A program made the translations under genes and the position numbers. A stretch of 64,000 bases of DNA, from positions 186,001-250,000 of the forward strand of contig NZ_FQLR01000003.1 in assembly GCF_900119895.1 (NCBI RefSeq), given 5' to 3'. The DNA is from Collinsella phocaeensis. GTDB lineage: Bacteria; Actinomycetota; Coriobacteriia; Coriobacteriales; Coriobacteriaceae. This document shows, one piece after another, positions 33,846-42,056 of the stretch. The notes below the pieces were generated by a model. The model was given only the letters and a program-made list of their open reading frames with translations. It made no database searches and was not told where the DNA came from. Positions within the stretch are counted from its first letter, which is position 1, and every line of letters begins with the position of its first letter.

Positions 33846-34763
33846 TTAGGCGATGTGCCACAACGCTCCGTCAGAAACGGCGAACCCCTCTGCCACCAAG
33901 TCCCCCAAAATCGAATCCAGCGTCTTCATATCGACGGGCGGCCGGCCCGCCTCCGCCTCGAACGCGTCCAGCGAGCGACCTATCTCGTCCCGCGACAGCC
34001 CTGGGGCGCCATCCGCCTGGGCATCGAGCAGCATGCGCACCACATGCGCGCGCTTCTGCCGCCTCGATCCCTCGAAGCGCGACTGCCTCGTATAGGAGCT
34101 TGAGCGCCGGGACGGGTTGGGAACGGTCTTCTTGAGATGGGCGCCGTAATCCAGCAGCGCGTAATACCAGGAGCGCGGCGTGTCGCGCGGGTCCTGGGGG
34201 ACCGCGAACGGCCCGGGCCCCCGGACCTCCACGCCACCGTCGGACAGGCCGCCAGGACAAGCAGCCTCCACAAGCGGCTTGAGCTCGCGATCGGGCACGC
34301 CGGGCACATCGGGAAACAGGTGATGCAGAAACACCGTGCGCACGTTGGTCTCGAGGTAGATGCCGGGCAGGTCGAACGCGAACGATCGGATGCCCTGCGC
34401 CGTGGCCGGGCCGATACCCGGCAGGTCGACGAGCTCACGCGTCTCGCGGGGGAATTCGCCGTCATAGGCGCGGACGATCGTTTCGGCGGCTGCCTTGAGC
34501 GCCAGGGCGCGACGGTTGTACCCCATGCCCTGCCACGCCGCGAGAACCTCCGAGGTGGGCGCCGCCGCGAGCGCCCGCACATCCGGAAAGCGCTCGAGCC
34601 ACTCCGGCCAGCGCCCCTCCACCCGCACGACCTGGGTCTGCTGGAGCATCACCTCGGAGAGCCAGATGCGGTACGGGTCGCGCGTGCGCCTCCACGGCAG
34701 GTCGCGGTAGAGCCGCTCTCCTTCCACGCGGACGAGGGCGCGAAACGCATCGAGGTTGTTCAC
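33846..34763 (-). CDS. MutY-like A/G-specific adenine glycosylase without the iron-sulfur cluster
   Basis: 305 residues, about 45 shorter than E. coli MutY. Translation starts at GTG 34763 after GAAGGGGAG. The HhH-GPD fold is clear: [12 protein letters not shown] carries E37, the catalytic Glu, and [15 protein letters not shown] is the helix-hairpin-helix. The GPD-loop Asp (D138 in E. coli) is Glu here (LETNVRTV, E138), and where MutY has four cluster Cys this protein has [20 protein letters not shown] followed by [15 protein letters not shown] with none. A C-terminal winged-helix-like segment replaces the usual 8-oxoG-recognition domain. It probably excises a mispaired base; which base is uncertain. 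Confidence 0.85.
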   Translation of the reverse strand: MNNLDAFRALVRVEGERLYRDLPWRRTRDPYRIWLSEVMLQQTQVVRVEGRWPEWLERFPDVRALAAAPTSEVLAAWQGMGYNRRALALKAAAETIVRAYDGEFPRETRELVDLPGIGPATAQGIRSFAFDLPGIYLETNVRTVFLHHLFPDVPGVPDRELKPLVEAACPGGLSDGGVEVRGPGPFAVPQDPRDTPRSWYYALLDYGAHLKKTVPNPSRRSSSYTRQSRFEGSRRQKRAHVVRMLLDAQADGAPGLSRDEIGRSLDAFEAEAGRPPVDMKTLDSILGDLVAEGFAVSDGALWHIA

Positions 34764-34791
34764 GGGGACTCCCCTTCCGGGCGCACAGAGA

Positions 34792-34833
34792 GAGCGCGGC
34801 GACGGACCCGCGCCCGGGCACATCGCCGCGCTC
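34792..34833 (-). terminator. Hairpin after the Rrf2 gene
   Basis: Perfect 11-bp arms GAGCGCGGCGA/TCGCCGCGCTC with a 20-base loop, 25 bases past the Rrf2 stop and just ahead of the mutY ribosome site; it may attenuate read-through. Confidence 0.45.
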
Positions 34834-34857
34834 CCGCGCTCTGCAGTCGAAGCGGCT

Positions 34858-35352
34858 CTACAGGGTTTTATGGCAGCGGCACTCCTGAGCGTTCAGCACG
34901 TACTCGGGAAACGCCGCACGGTCGGCGAACTTGGGGTCCACGGCGGGGAACAGAGCGCCGCTCACCACGTCGGCAAGCGAGACGGAGCCCAGATAGCTGT
35001 TCATCATCTCCTGTGCACCGATCCAGATGGGGTGGTAGCAGCACTCGCCCATGCGCGGGCAATCCCCCTCCTCGGCGGTGCAGCCGTTCATGATGAGCGG
35101 GCCCTGGACGGCCTCGACGATGTCGCGGATGGTGATGTCTTCCGGTGAGACCTTGAGGCGCATGCCGCCGCGCACCCCGCGCAGGCTCTCGACGATGCCC
35201 GCCTGGACCAGACCGTGCTGGATGGACCGCGCGAACGAATACGGGACGCCCACCTCTTCGGCGGCGGTTCGCACGGAGAGCAGCTCGTTGTCGTTGGATG
35301 CGAGAATGGAAAGCATGCGCAGCGCGTAGTCGGTTTTCCTTGAGATGTCCAT
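34858..35352 (-). CDS. Rrf2-family, probably Fe-S-sensing, transcriptional regulator
   Basis: 164 residues with the Rrf2 winged helix (MDISRKTDYALRMLSILA, SVRTAAEEVGVPYSFARSIQ, GVRGGMRL). C91, C98, C104 and C105 (CTAEEGDCPRMGECC) match the spacing of cluster ligands in IscR/NsrR-type members, so a redox- or NO-sensitive cluster is likely. The tail carries two more Cys (ECRCHKTL). The ATG at 35352 follows GGGAGGACAC. It precedes the MutY-like and rubrerythrin genes on the same strand and probably regulates this region. Confidence 0.92.
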   Translation of the reverse strand: MDISRKTDYALRMLSILASNDNELLSVRTAAEEVGVPYSFARSIQHGLVQAGIVESLRGVRGGMRLKVSPEDITIRDIVEAVQGPLIMNGCTAEEGDCPRMGECCYHPIWIGAQEMMNSYLGSVSLADVVSGALFPAVDPKFADRAAFPEYVLNAQECRCHKTL

Positions 35353-35811
35353 GTGTCCTCCCAGGTGCGGAACTGCCGGCCATACCCAAAACGCTAAAAC
35401 CGTGCACGCGCAACATGGCCGGCGGCCGAATGCGACCTTCGATGGCCGCATCTTCCCTTGAGCATACTTGAAACTGGGTGCGCCGCACAAGCAAATCGCG
35501 GCTAGGTTTAGCCCGGCAAATTAAACATGCAGGTCACAGATTGGAGAACGGAATAAAAAGAACCACTGGTATGGCCGGTGCACACCAGCGGCAACGCACG
35601 CCCCTCTGCATCCATGGACCTTGAGACGACCCGTGCGTCCGACACGAGAGCCTGCTGCGGCCCGAGGCGAGCCGCAAGCCCCCTTGCAGAGCACCGCGAT
35701 CGAAGGTGTTCGAGAGCGCACCTCTTGGATGCAAGAAACGACCCCGGCCTCACCAGGAGACCGGGGTCGAGACGCGCTCTTGGCCGAACCGATCACAGGC
35801 GACCGGCCTCG
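35353..35811. other. Spacer between the Rrf2 and alcohol dehydrogenase genes
   Basis: About 460 bases with no supported gene. It contains a hairpin GACCCCGG-N13-CCGGGGTC (35740-35768) and presumably the Rrf2 promoter in the AT-richer part near 35500-35570. Confidence 0.4.
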
Positions 35812-35851
35812 CGCCGCTCGCACTCGCGTGGACGCACGAGCGCGAGCGGCG
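35812..35851 (-). terminator. Hairpin after the alcohol dehydrogenase gene
   Basis: CGCCGCTCGC (35812-35821) pairs with GCGAGCGGCG (35842-35851), 12 bases past the stop. No T tract. Confidence 0.5.
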
Positions 35852-35863
35852 TCGAGGGGGGCG

Positions 35864-36922
35864 CTACCACTCGATATGGACGATCGGCTTGATCAGGTCG
35901 CGCGGCTTCTCGTCCATCACCCTGAAGGCCTCCTCGATCGCATCGAACCCCTCAAAGGTGTAGTTGAGCATCTTGCCGGGATGGATGCGGCCCGCACGGA
36001 TGACGTTCAGAAGGCGCTCGATGCGGTACGCGCCGCCCGGGCAGAACCCTCCGCGAATCGCGATATCGGACATGCCGAGCCCCCACTGGTACGCGGGCAC
36101 CTGGAAGGTCTCCGTCACATCGTAGAAGTTGACGGTGGACACCGTGCCGCCCGGACGGGTGAGCGCGAGCGCCTGGTTCATGCTGCCGGCGTTGCCCCCG
36201 GCGATGATACAGGCATCGACCTGGCCCTCCATCGCAAGGATCTGCTCGACGATGTCGCCCTCCTTGTAGCTGACGATATCCGTCGCGCCGTACTCGCGCG
36301 CCAGCTCGATGCAGTTCGGGCGCGTGCCGATGGCGATGATCCTGCCGGCACCCATGAGCGCGGCGCCCGCGACCGCCATAAGACCCACGGGGCCGATGCC
36401 GAACACGACGACGGAATCGCCGAACTTGATATCGGCCATCTCGGCGCCGTAGAAACCGGTGGACATCATGTCCACCGTCATGAGGGCGTCCTCGATGGAA
36501 ACGTCCTCGGGCATCATGACCAGGTTCGCGTCGGCGTTGTTCACCGTGAAGAACTCGGCGAATACGCCGTCTTTGCTGCCGAGGAACTTGAAGCTGCGCA
36601 TCAGGCCCGTGTCGTGCGCGTTGGGCGCGCCGCGGCGCTGCAGGCTCGGGACCTCCCAGTCGGGCGTGTTGCAGGGCACCACGACGCGGTCGCCCGGCTT
36701 GAAGCCGCGAACGAGCTCGCCGACCTCGACGACCTCGCCGATCGCCTCGTGGCCGAGGATGAGGTTCTCCTTAGGGCCGGAACCGCCGTGCATCGCATGC
36801 GTGTCGCTCGAGCACGGGGCAACCGCCACGGGCCGCAGCAAGGCGTCGAGCGGGCCGACCTGGGGCTTCTCCGCCTCGATCCACCCGGGCTTGTTGACTT
36901 CGATCATTCCGTAACCGCGCAT
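35864..36922 (-). CDS. NADP-dependent secondary alcohol dehydrogenase
   Basis: 352 residues, the same length and general sequence as the Clostridium beijerinckii and Thermoanaerobacter brockii enzymes, which interconvert ketones and secondary alcohols. Catalytic zinc ligands C37, H58 and D151 are present; the four Cys of a structural zinc are absent, as in those enzymes. The Rossmann motif GIGPVGLMAVAG is followed by IAIGTRP (T200, R201) and Y219, the pattern that reads the NADP phosphate. The ATG at 36922 follows AAGGAGG. It is a single-gene unit with a cytosolic role in redox disposal; natural substrate unknown. Confidence 0.93.
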   Translation of the reverse strand: MRGYGMIEVNKPGWIEAEKPQVGPLDALLRPVAVAPCSSDTHAMHGGSGPKENLILGHEAIGEVVEVGELVRGFKPGDRVVVPCNTPDWEVPSLQRRGAPNAHDTGLMRSFKFLGSKDGVFAEFFTVNNADANLVMMPEDVSIEDALMTVDMMSTGFYGAEMADIKFGDSVVVFGIGPVGLMAVAGAALMGAGRIIAIGTRPNCIELAREYGATDIVSYKEGDIVEQILAMEGQVDACIIAGGNAGSMNQALALTRPGGTVSTVNFYDVTETFQVPAYQWGLGMSDIAIRGGFCPGGAYRIERLLNVIRAGRIHPGKMLNYTFEGFDAIEEAFRVMDEKPRDLIKPIVHIEW

Positions 36923-37083
36923 AGCGCCTCCTTGCCGTAAGCCTGCATCTCTCTCATATCATGCAGGCAGGTAGCACTATGCTAGGACGGACCGAGATTC
37001 GGCGGCTTTTTCATTCGGCAGGCGGAAAAGGCGTCTCGCCCAGAGGACGACGGGCGCGCAGCGGCGCACAGGCCCTGCAAATA

Positions 37084-37110
37084 GCAAAAGACCCCGCCGG
37101 AGCAGGGTCC
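37084..37110 (-). terminator. Terminator of tRNA-Asp
   Basis: On the minus strand GGACCCTGC..GGCGGGGTC forms a stem followed by TTTTGC, 10 bases past the tRNA end. Confidence 0.65.
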
Positions 37111-37120
37111 ACAATCGCGA

Positions 37121-37197
<77 letters not shown>

Positions 37198-37402
37198 ATC
37201 AGCACTTTGTGCGAGGAGTATTATACGCAGACAATTCCAAAGTACGCAACAACTTTTTAGAAAAAAGTTTGGCCAAGGCTAAAAAAGTGACTCGGCACCT
37301 ATCGTCTAGGCTCTCAAGCTGCGGATTTGATAGACAGAAGATATAGATGCAAAGCCTGCGGCCTGACATCAGCCCGCTCCGACGCCGTTCCGATATACAA
37401 AA

Positions 37403-37426
37403 CGACGCGCCGTCTCCGGCGCGTCG
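37403..37426 (-). terminator. Terminator of the small HTH gene
   Basis: CGACGCGCCG-TCTC-CGGCGCGTCG, perfect 10-bp arms; on the minus strand followed by TTTTGTAT. 24 bases past the stop. Confidence 0.75.
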
Positions 37427-37450
37427 CGCGTGCGTCCCCAAGCGTGTGCC

Positions 37451-37699
37451 CTACTCCTGCTCGGGCAGCGACCCGAACGTCTCGATATATTCCTCGTCGT
37501 CCATCCAGTCGATAATATCCCCGGGCTTGCAATGCAGCACCTCGCACATGGCCGTGAGCGTCGAGAAGCGGATACCCTTCAAGCGGCCCGTCTTGATGCG
37601 CGACACGTTGACCGGGGAGATGCCGATCTGCTCGGCGAGCTCAAGCGATGTCATCTTTCGATCGGCCATGACCCGATCAAGTCTCATGACGATGGGCAC
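37451..37699 (-). CDS. Small Cro/C1-type (YozG-like) transcriptional regulator
   Basis: 82 residues, almost entirely one helix-turn-helix domain: MRLDRVMADRKMTSLELAEQIGISPVNVSRIKTG, then STLTAMCEVLHCKPGDIIDW, typical of the HTH_26 group. The GTG at 37699 follows AGGTGAG; a frame open to 37777 overlaps the promoter. Monocistronic with its own promoter and terminator. Targets unknown. Confidence 0.9.
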   Translation of the reverse strand: MPIVMRLDRVMADRKMTSLELAEQIGISPVNVSRIKTGRLKGIRFSTLTAMCEVLHCKPGDIIDWMDDEEYIETFGSLPEQE

Positions 37700-37743
37700 G
37701 GAACTCACCTGTCTTTCTGTGTGAGCGCTGACTTCAAGGGCGG

Positions 37744-37772
37744 AACATACCGTACAGAGGATTCGCTGTAAA
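37744..37772 (-). promoter_or_regulatory. Promoter of the small HTH gene
   Basis: TTTACA (37767-37772) and TATGTT (37744-37749), 17-base spacer; start predicted near 37737, leader about 38 bases. The 37773-38020 stretch upstream has no supported gene. Confidence 0.5.
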
Positions 37773-38020
37773 CGCAAAGCCCCTCATGGTGAAAGACGGA
37801 GACCGCAGGACAAGCGTCATCAGCATGATTCGAGAGTCGGATGGTGTCCCTTTTTGATTCCCATATAGAATACCCTATTTTCTTGGAAGCAGATGGCGCC
37901 CGCCGAACAGCATTATTGCGACGGCCGCCGCAAGGCGGCGGGCCGCGCCACATAGGGGAGGACCGCGAGCATTCCGCAGGGGCGCACACCGCGCGCCCCA
38001 GGTTGGCGCTGCAAACGAAT

Positions 38021-38054
38021 CCGCCCCAGGGAGTCAAGATGATCCCTGGGGCGG
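38021..38054 (-). terminator. Hairpin after the phosphodiesterase gene
   Basis: Perfect 12-bp arms CCGCCCCAGGGA/TCCCTGGGGCGG with a 10-base loop, 46 bases past the stop. Confidence 0.6.
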
Positions 38055-38099
38055 AACTTCGTCAACCTGCGTCGGCGGCGACGCCACGATGCGCGCCGG

Positions 38100-38567
38100 C
38101 TACCCCAGGCGCACGATATCAACGGACAGGATCTGGCCGTCGCGCACCAGCATGCGGGCCATGCTGGGAACGCTCATGTCCCGCGGATAGGTGGCCGACC
38201 CGGGATTCACCACGCAGCAACGCCCGAGGGTCACCACCTTCGCGCGATGCGTGTGCCCGCATACGGCCACGTCGGAGGTGCCCACCGGCAGATCTTCGCG
38301 ATAATGGGCGACCGAGAACCGCAGCGCCTCGTACTCGAACACGCAAAGCCGATCGACGCCGGGGCCGTAATTGCGGTAGTAGTCGTTGTTTCCCAGCACC
38401 GCTCGCACCGGGGCGATGGCGCAGAGCTGCTCGTAATCCATCTCGGACGTCATGTCACCCGCATGCACGATGAGGTCGGCCCCCTCAAGGGCGCAGAGCA
38501 GCTCCTCGGACAGATAGCCATGGGTGTCGGACACGATATCGATACGCTTGGCGCCCTCGAGGCTCAC
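38100..38567 (-). CDS. YfcE-type metallophosphoesterase
   Basis: 155 residues. Calcineurin-like motifs in order: DIVSDTHGY, HAGDMTSEMDY, VLGNND, VAHYR and CGHTHRAKV, giving the usual two-metal site. Starts at GTG 38567 after GAAGGGAGGG. The family comprises small soluble phosphodiesterases (MJ0936/YfcE) that act on model phosphodiesters; the natural substrate is unknown. It follows the LytTR regulator gene, with a terminator between. Confidence 0.92.
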   Translation of the reverse strand: MSLEGAKRIDIVSDTHGYLSEELLCALEGADLIVHAGDMTSEMDYEQLCAIAPVRAVLGNNDYYRNYGPGVDRLCVFEYEALRFSVAHYREDLPVGTSDVAVCGHTHRAKVVTLGRCCVVNPGSATYPRDMSVPSMARMLVRDGQILSVDIVRLG

Positions 38568-38626
38568 AGGCCCTCCCTTCGGTCGCGCGCCCCGCCAAGC
38601 CGTCAGGCGCGAGGCGCGTAGCAAAA

Positions 38627-38652
38627 ACGGGGCGCGCCGCGGCACGCCCCGT
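38627..38652 (-). terminator. Intrinsic terminator after the LytTR gene
   Basis: ACGGGGCG/CGCCCCGT arms with a 10-base loop, followed on the minus strand by TTTTTGC; begins 5 bases past the stop. Confidence 0.8.
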
Positions 38653-38656
38653 CACG

Positions 38657-39379
38657 TTACAGGTTGAGTGCCTTCTTGAGCGGCACCACGCGGCGGCGGC
38701 TGACGGGGATCCGATCCTCGACGCCGGCGACGCCCAGTTGGATGGCACCCGAGGCGGCCGTCTCGACGTCCTCGACGTTGGCGAGGTTGACGATATAGCG
38801 ACGGTGGACGCGGAAGAACCCGAAATCGCCGAGCTTCGACTCGAACTGGGCCAGCGACGTCGTCGACAGGAAGCGGTCATCCTCCGTGAAGATGCAGGAG
38901 TAGTCGTCCTTGGCCATGATGTAGCGGATCTGGTCGACGGGGATCAAGACCTTGCGACCGCCCTTCTCGACCGGGATGCGCTCGATGGACACCTTGCTGT
39001 CGGACACCGGCTTGACACGCGCCATGACCTTGTTGATGGCCTGGTCCAGGCGCGCCTCCTCGACGGGCTTCATCAGGTAATCCACGGCGTCGACGTCGAA
39101 CGCCTCGACCGCATGATCGCTGTACGCGGTGACGAAGACCACTGCAGGGGGATTCTTGAGCTTATGCAGGGCCTCAGCGAGCTGGAGACCGGACGCGCCG
39201 GGCATAGAGATGTCGAGAAAGACGACGTCGACCCGATTCTCCATCAGCATCTCGATGGCGGAGCGAACGCTCGACGCTTCCGAGATTGAGCCGATCTTGC
39301 CCGTCTGCTCCAACAGGAATCGCAGTTCGGAGCGTGCAGGAGCCTCGTCGTCGACGATCATGGCACGTAGCATATCCAC
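38657..39379 (-). CDS. LytTR-type response regulator
   Basis: 240 residues: a receiver domain (acidic pair D10/D11, phosphoacceptor D56 in VVFLDISMPG, K104 in MKPV) and a C-terminal LytTR DNA-binding domain (RYIMAKDDYSCIFTED, FFRVHRRYIVNLANV). The GTG at 39379, five bases after AAGGGA, is preferred to the ATG at 39373. It is cotranscribed with the sensor kinase upstream. Family members regulate envelope, autolysis or metabolite uptake genes by binding paired direct repeats. Confidence 0.93.
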   Translation of the reverse strand: MDMLRAMIVDDEAPARSELRFLLEQTGKIGSISEASSVRSAIEMLMENRVDVVFLDISMPGASGLQLAEALHKLKNPPAVVFVTAYSDHAVEAFDVDAVDYLMKPVEEARLDQAINKVMARVKPVSDSKVSIERIPVEKGGRKVLIPVDQIRYIMAKDDYSCIFTEDDRFLSTTSLAQFESKLGDFGFFRVHRRYIVNLANVEDVETAASGAIQLGVAGVEDRIPVSRRRVVPLKKALNL

Positions 39380-39443
39380 GTTATCCCTTCAGGTACAAAT
39401 CCGTGCTTGCATGCGGCGCCCACACGGCACGCGCGTACAAACC

Positions 39444-40811
39444 CTATTCTACCCTTCTCTCCGCAAGAATGCTGTTCTGGGGGTCCAGCCGCAGCGAAAT
39501 GGTCGTGCCCTCGCCGGGCTTCGACGAGACGATCGCCTGGGATCGAGGGCCAAAGAACCGCTCGATGCGCTCGGAGATGTTGCGCATCGCCACGCCGGCG
39601 CCGCCACCCTGGGGCGCACTGGCATCCGGAGTTCGCAGCGTCGCATCGAACAGCCGCGCCGCGGTCTCTTCGTCCATGCCGACGCCGTCGTCGACCACTT
39701 CGAGCACCACCATTCCGTCGTCATCGGAACGGACCGTGATGTCGATATGCAGCGGGCCCTCGTCGGGCATCGCATGGCGCACCGCGTTTTCGACAAGCGG
39801 CTGGATGGTGAACGCAGGGACCAGAACCTCTTCGGCATCCTCGGCGATATCCACATGCACGAGGATGCGGTCCTCCCCGAACCGCGCCTTCTCGAACTTG
39901 AGGTAGCGCATGGTCTGGACGACCTCGCGCGTCACGGGGATGAGCGAGCCCGAGTTGTCGAGCGTCGCACGGTAGAACTGCGCGAACTCGCGCAGCAGCT
40001 CGCGCGCGCGGAGCGGCTCGGTCCTCGTGAGCGCCGCGATCGTGTTGAGCGTGTTGAAAAGGAAATGCGGGTTGATCTGAGCCTGCAGGGCCCTGACCTC
40101 GGCGCGCGCGGTGAGCTCCTCCTGCAGCTCGAGCTCGTGAATCGCGAGCTGCGTCGAGAGCAGCTCGGCAAAGCCCGCCGCCAGGGCGTACTGGGTGCGG
40201 TTCACCTGGCGCGAATGCCTGTAGTAGAACTTGAGCGTTCCGATGACCTTGTCGCGCACCTTGAGCGGGGCGATGATGCCCGCGGGGATGGCGCGGTGCG
40301 GCGTGCGCTCCGAGGGCACATCCACCGCATGGGTGAACGACTGCGAGATGCCGTGGTCGAGCACGTAGTGCGTCGCGGGCGTGTGGATGGGCGAACCGGG
40401 CGGGAAGTCCGCGGCGAGCTCGCCCACGCACGCCAGGACGCACTCGTCGTCGGTGATCGCGATGGCCATGGCGCGCGTCTCCTTCAGCAGGCAGCGGCAC
40501 ACCGCCTCCGCGCTCTCCGGCGTGAGGCCCACCTTGATGATGTCGAGCATCTCGGAAGCGGTCGAGAGCGCCTCCTCCGTGTACTGGGAGCGCAGCGTGT
40601 CCGGGCTGATGCACTGATGCGCGAGGACCCCGAGGCACAGGCACGCGAACACGTAGACCACCACGGCAGCCGCGAGGCTCATGCCGTGCGTGACCCCGTA
40701 GGCAAACAGGCAGGTCGTGAGCAGCCATCCCGTCGCGGCGGTCACCTTGAAGGGCATCGTCGCGCGCTGGCGCTCGTCCCAGTTGCCGTCCGTCTCTACT
40801 TCAGCTGCCAT
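39444..40811 (-). CDS. LytS-like sensor histidine kinase with GAF-type domain
   Basis: 455 residues. Two transmembrane helices (about residues 20-65), a GAF-like domain (about 90-225, ESAEAVCRCLLKETRAMAIAI onward), then a His_kinase (PF06580) domain with phosphoacceptor His in QINPHFLFNTLN near 249 and an ATPase domain with LVENAVRHA and DDGVGM. The ATG at 40811 follows GAGAGGGAG and overlaps the end of the glycosyltransferase gene by 11 bases, so the three genes are one unit. It presumably phosphorylates the LytTR regulator. The short membrane part and cytosolic GAF suggest an internal or membrane-borne signal. Confidence 0.93.
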   Translation of the reverse strand: MAAEVETDGNWDERQRATMPFKVTAATGWLLTTCLFAYGVTHGMSLAAAVVVYVFACLCLGVLAHQCISPDTLRSQYTEEALSTASEMLDIIKVGLTPESAEAVCRCLLKETRAMAIAITDDECVLACVGELAADFPPGSPIHTPATHYVLDHGISQSFTHAVDVPSERTPHRAIPAGIIAPLKVRDKVIGTLKFYYRHSRQVNRTQYALAAGFAELLSTQLAIHELELQEELTARAEVRALQAQINPHFLFNTLNTIAALTRTEPLRARELLREFAQFYRATLDNSGSLIPVTREVVQTMRYLKFEKARFGEDRILVHVDIAEDAEEVLVPAFTIQPLVENAVRHAMPDEGPLHIDITVRSDDDGMVVLEVVDDGVGMDEETAARLFDATLRTPDASAPQGGGAGVAMRNISERIERFFGPRSQAIVSSKPGEGTTISLRLDPQNSILAERRVE

Positions 40812-41997
40812 CCTGCTCCCTCTCAAGCATCCGAGCGAGTTCCGCGTCATTCCACAACCCGTTCATGATACTCGGCCAGAAGCTCTGGAACTTCACGTAT
40901 CTGCCCGCATTGGCGCGGGCATACTCCTCCGCGCGGCCGCGGCCATGCCGCCAGATGTCCCGGTAGCCCGCGTGCTCGCGCGTGAACAGCGCCCGGGCCA
41001 GCGCCGTCTTGCGCACGCGCTCGTCGAGCTCGGCGGAGAACCACGGCCCCGGGTACGGCATCAGGGTGGCGGGGGTCACCGGGTTGAGGTCCGGCTGGCG
41101 CGCCGCGCGCGCAAGCTTCTCCCGCTCGTAGTACCAGCGATAGACGTCCTGCATGAAGCGGGAGCTGAGGCTTTTCGACGCCGGCGGCAGGTGGTTGACC
41201 ACCCACTCGTTGTCGAACCAGACGTCGTAGCCGTGCAAGCGCATGTTGAAGAGGTAGTCGAGGTCCTCGCCTCGCGTGATCCAAGGGTCGAAGGCGACGC
41301 GGGTGTAGGCGCGCGCATGCAGGGCGAACAGGCCGCCGCACACGTAGTTCGACCGTGAGATGCGCGTGGCGGAAAGCGCCTTGCGCATCCAGCGGTTGAA
41401 CTCGATGCGCTTGGTCCACCAGCGGTGCGTGATGCCCGCCGACGAGGTGTCCGCCAGCGGCGACCCCTGCTCGTTGTAGAAATAGCCGGTCTTGACGAGG
41501 ATCGGGAGCCCCTGCCGCGTCTCCGCACCCAACCCGTAGAGCGCGCGCTTCATGAAGTCGGGGGACAGCACCACCTCGTCGTCGTCGAGGAAGATCACGG
41601 CATCGTGGCCGAGCACGGCCGAGACCGCGAGGCCCATGTTGCGAATCGCGCCGTAGCCGCGCAGTGAGACGGGCTCCCCGCCGGCTTTGGGCGCAATCTG
41701 GGCGACCCGCTCGGCGATACGCGATGCGTGCTCGTTGGTCACGATGCGGATATCCATGGAGGGATGCGCGCCCGCGATGGCGCGCACGCGCTCACCCGCC
41801 GCGTGCGTCTGCGTCTGGGGGCTTACGACGAGCACCACGATGCGGCAGAGATCCTGCACCTGCTCGAGCGAGGACAGGCACCGCTCCAGATCCGGGGCGC
41901 CGGCGTCAATCGGAGTGCTGTGGTCGTACGTGCCCGGAGCCTGCATATCGGCACCGCTTCCCGACCAGTACGTCGGAATCACGATCGCAGGATTCAT
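40801..41997 (-). CDS. Family-2-like glycosyltransferase
   Basis: 398 residues with a GT-A fold: PAIVIPTYW start, substrate loop RGYGAIRNMGLAV, metal-binding acidic run FLDDDEVVLSP near residue 140, and a GEDLDYLFNMRLHGYDVWFDNE catalytic region. No signal peptide or clear membrane helix. The ATG at 41997 follows GGGGAGGGG. Donor and acceptor sugars cannot be read from sequence. It overlaps the LytS-like kinase gene, an unusual partnership suggesting the sensor responds to or adjusts a glycan. Confidence 0.88.
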   Translation of the reverse strand: MNPAIVIPTYWSGSGADMQAPGTYDHSTPIDAGAPDLERCLSSLEQVQDLCRIVVLVVSPQTQTHAAGERVRAIAGAHPSMDIRIVTNEHASRIAERVAQIAPKAGGEPVSLRGYGAIRNMGLAVSAVLGHDAVIFLDDDEVVLSPDFMKRALYGLGAETRQGLPILVKTGYFYNEQGSPLADTSSAGITHRWWTKRIEFNRWMRKALSATRISRSNYVCGGLFALHARAYTRVAFDPWITRGEDLDYLFNMRLHGYDVWFDNEWVVNHLPPASKSLSSRFMQDVYRWYYEREKLARAARQPDLNPVTPATLMPYPGPWFSAELDERVRKTALARALFTREHAGYRDIWRHGRGRAEEYARANAGRYVKFQSFWPSIMNGLWNDAELARMLEREQDGS

Positions 41998-42056
41998 ACG
42001 CCCCTCCCCCACGGCAGCACATGTACACGAAGGGCGCCGTTCAACGCCCTTGCATC

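Noticed and set aside
37841-38473. 210-codon plus-strand frame over the phosphodiesterase gene
   Set aside because: Arg/Pro-rich antisense product with no ribosome site; the minus strand carries a complete metallophosphoesterase.
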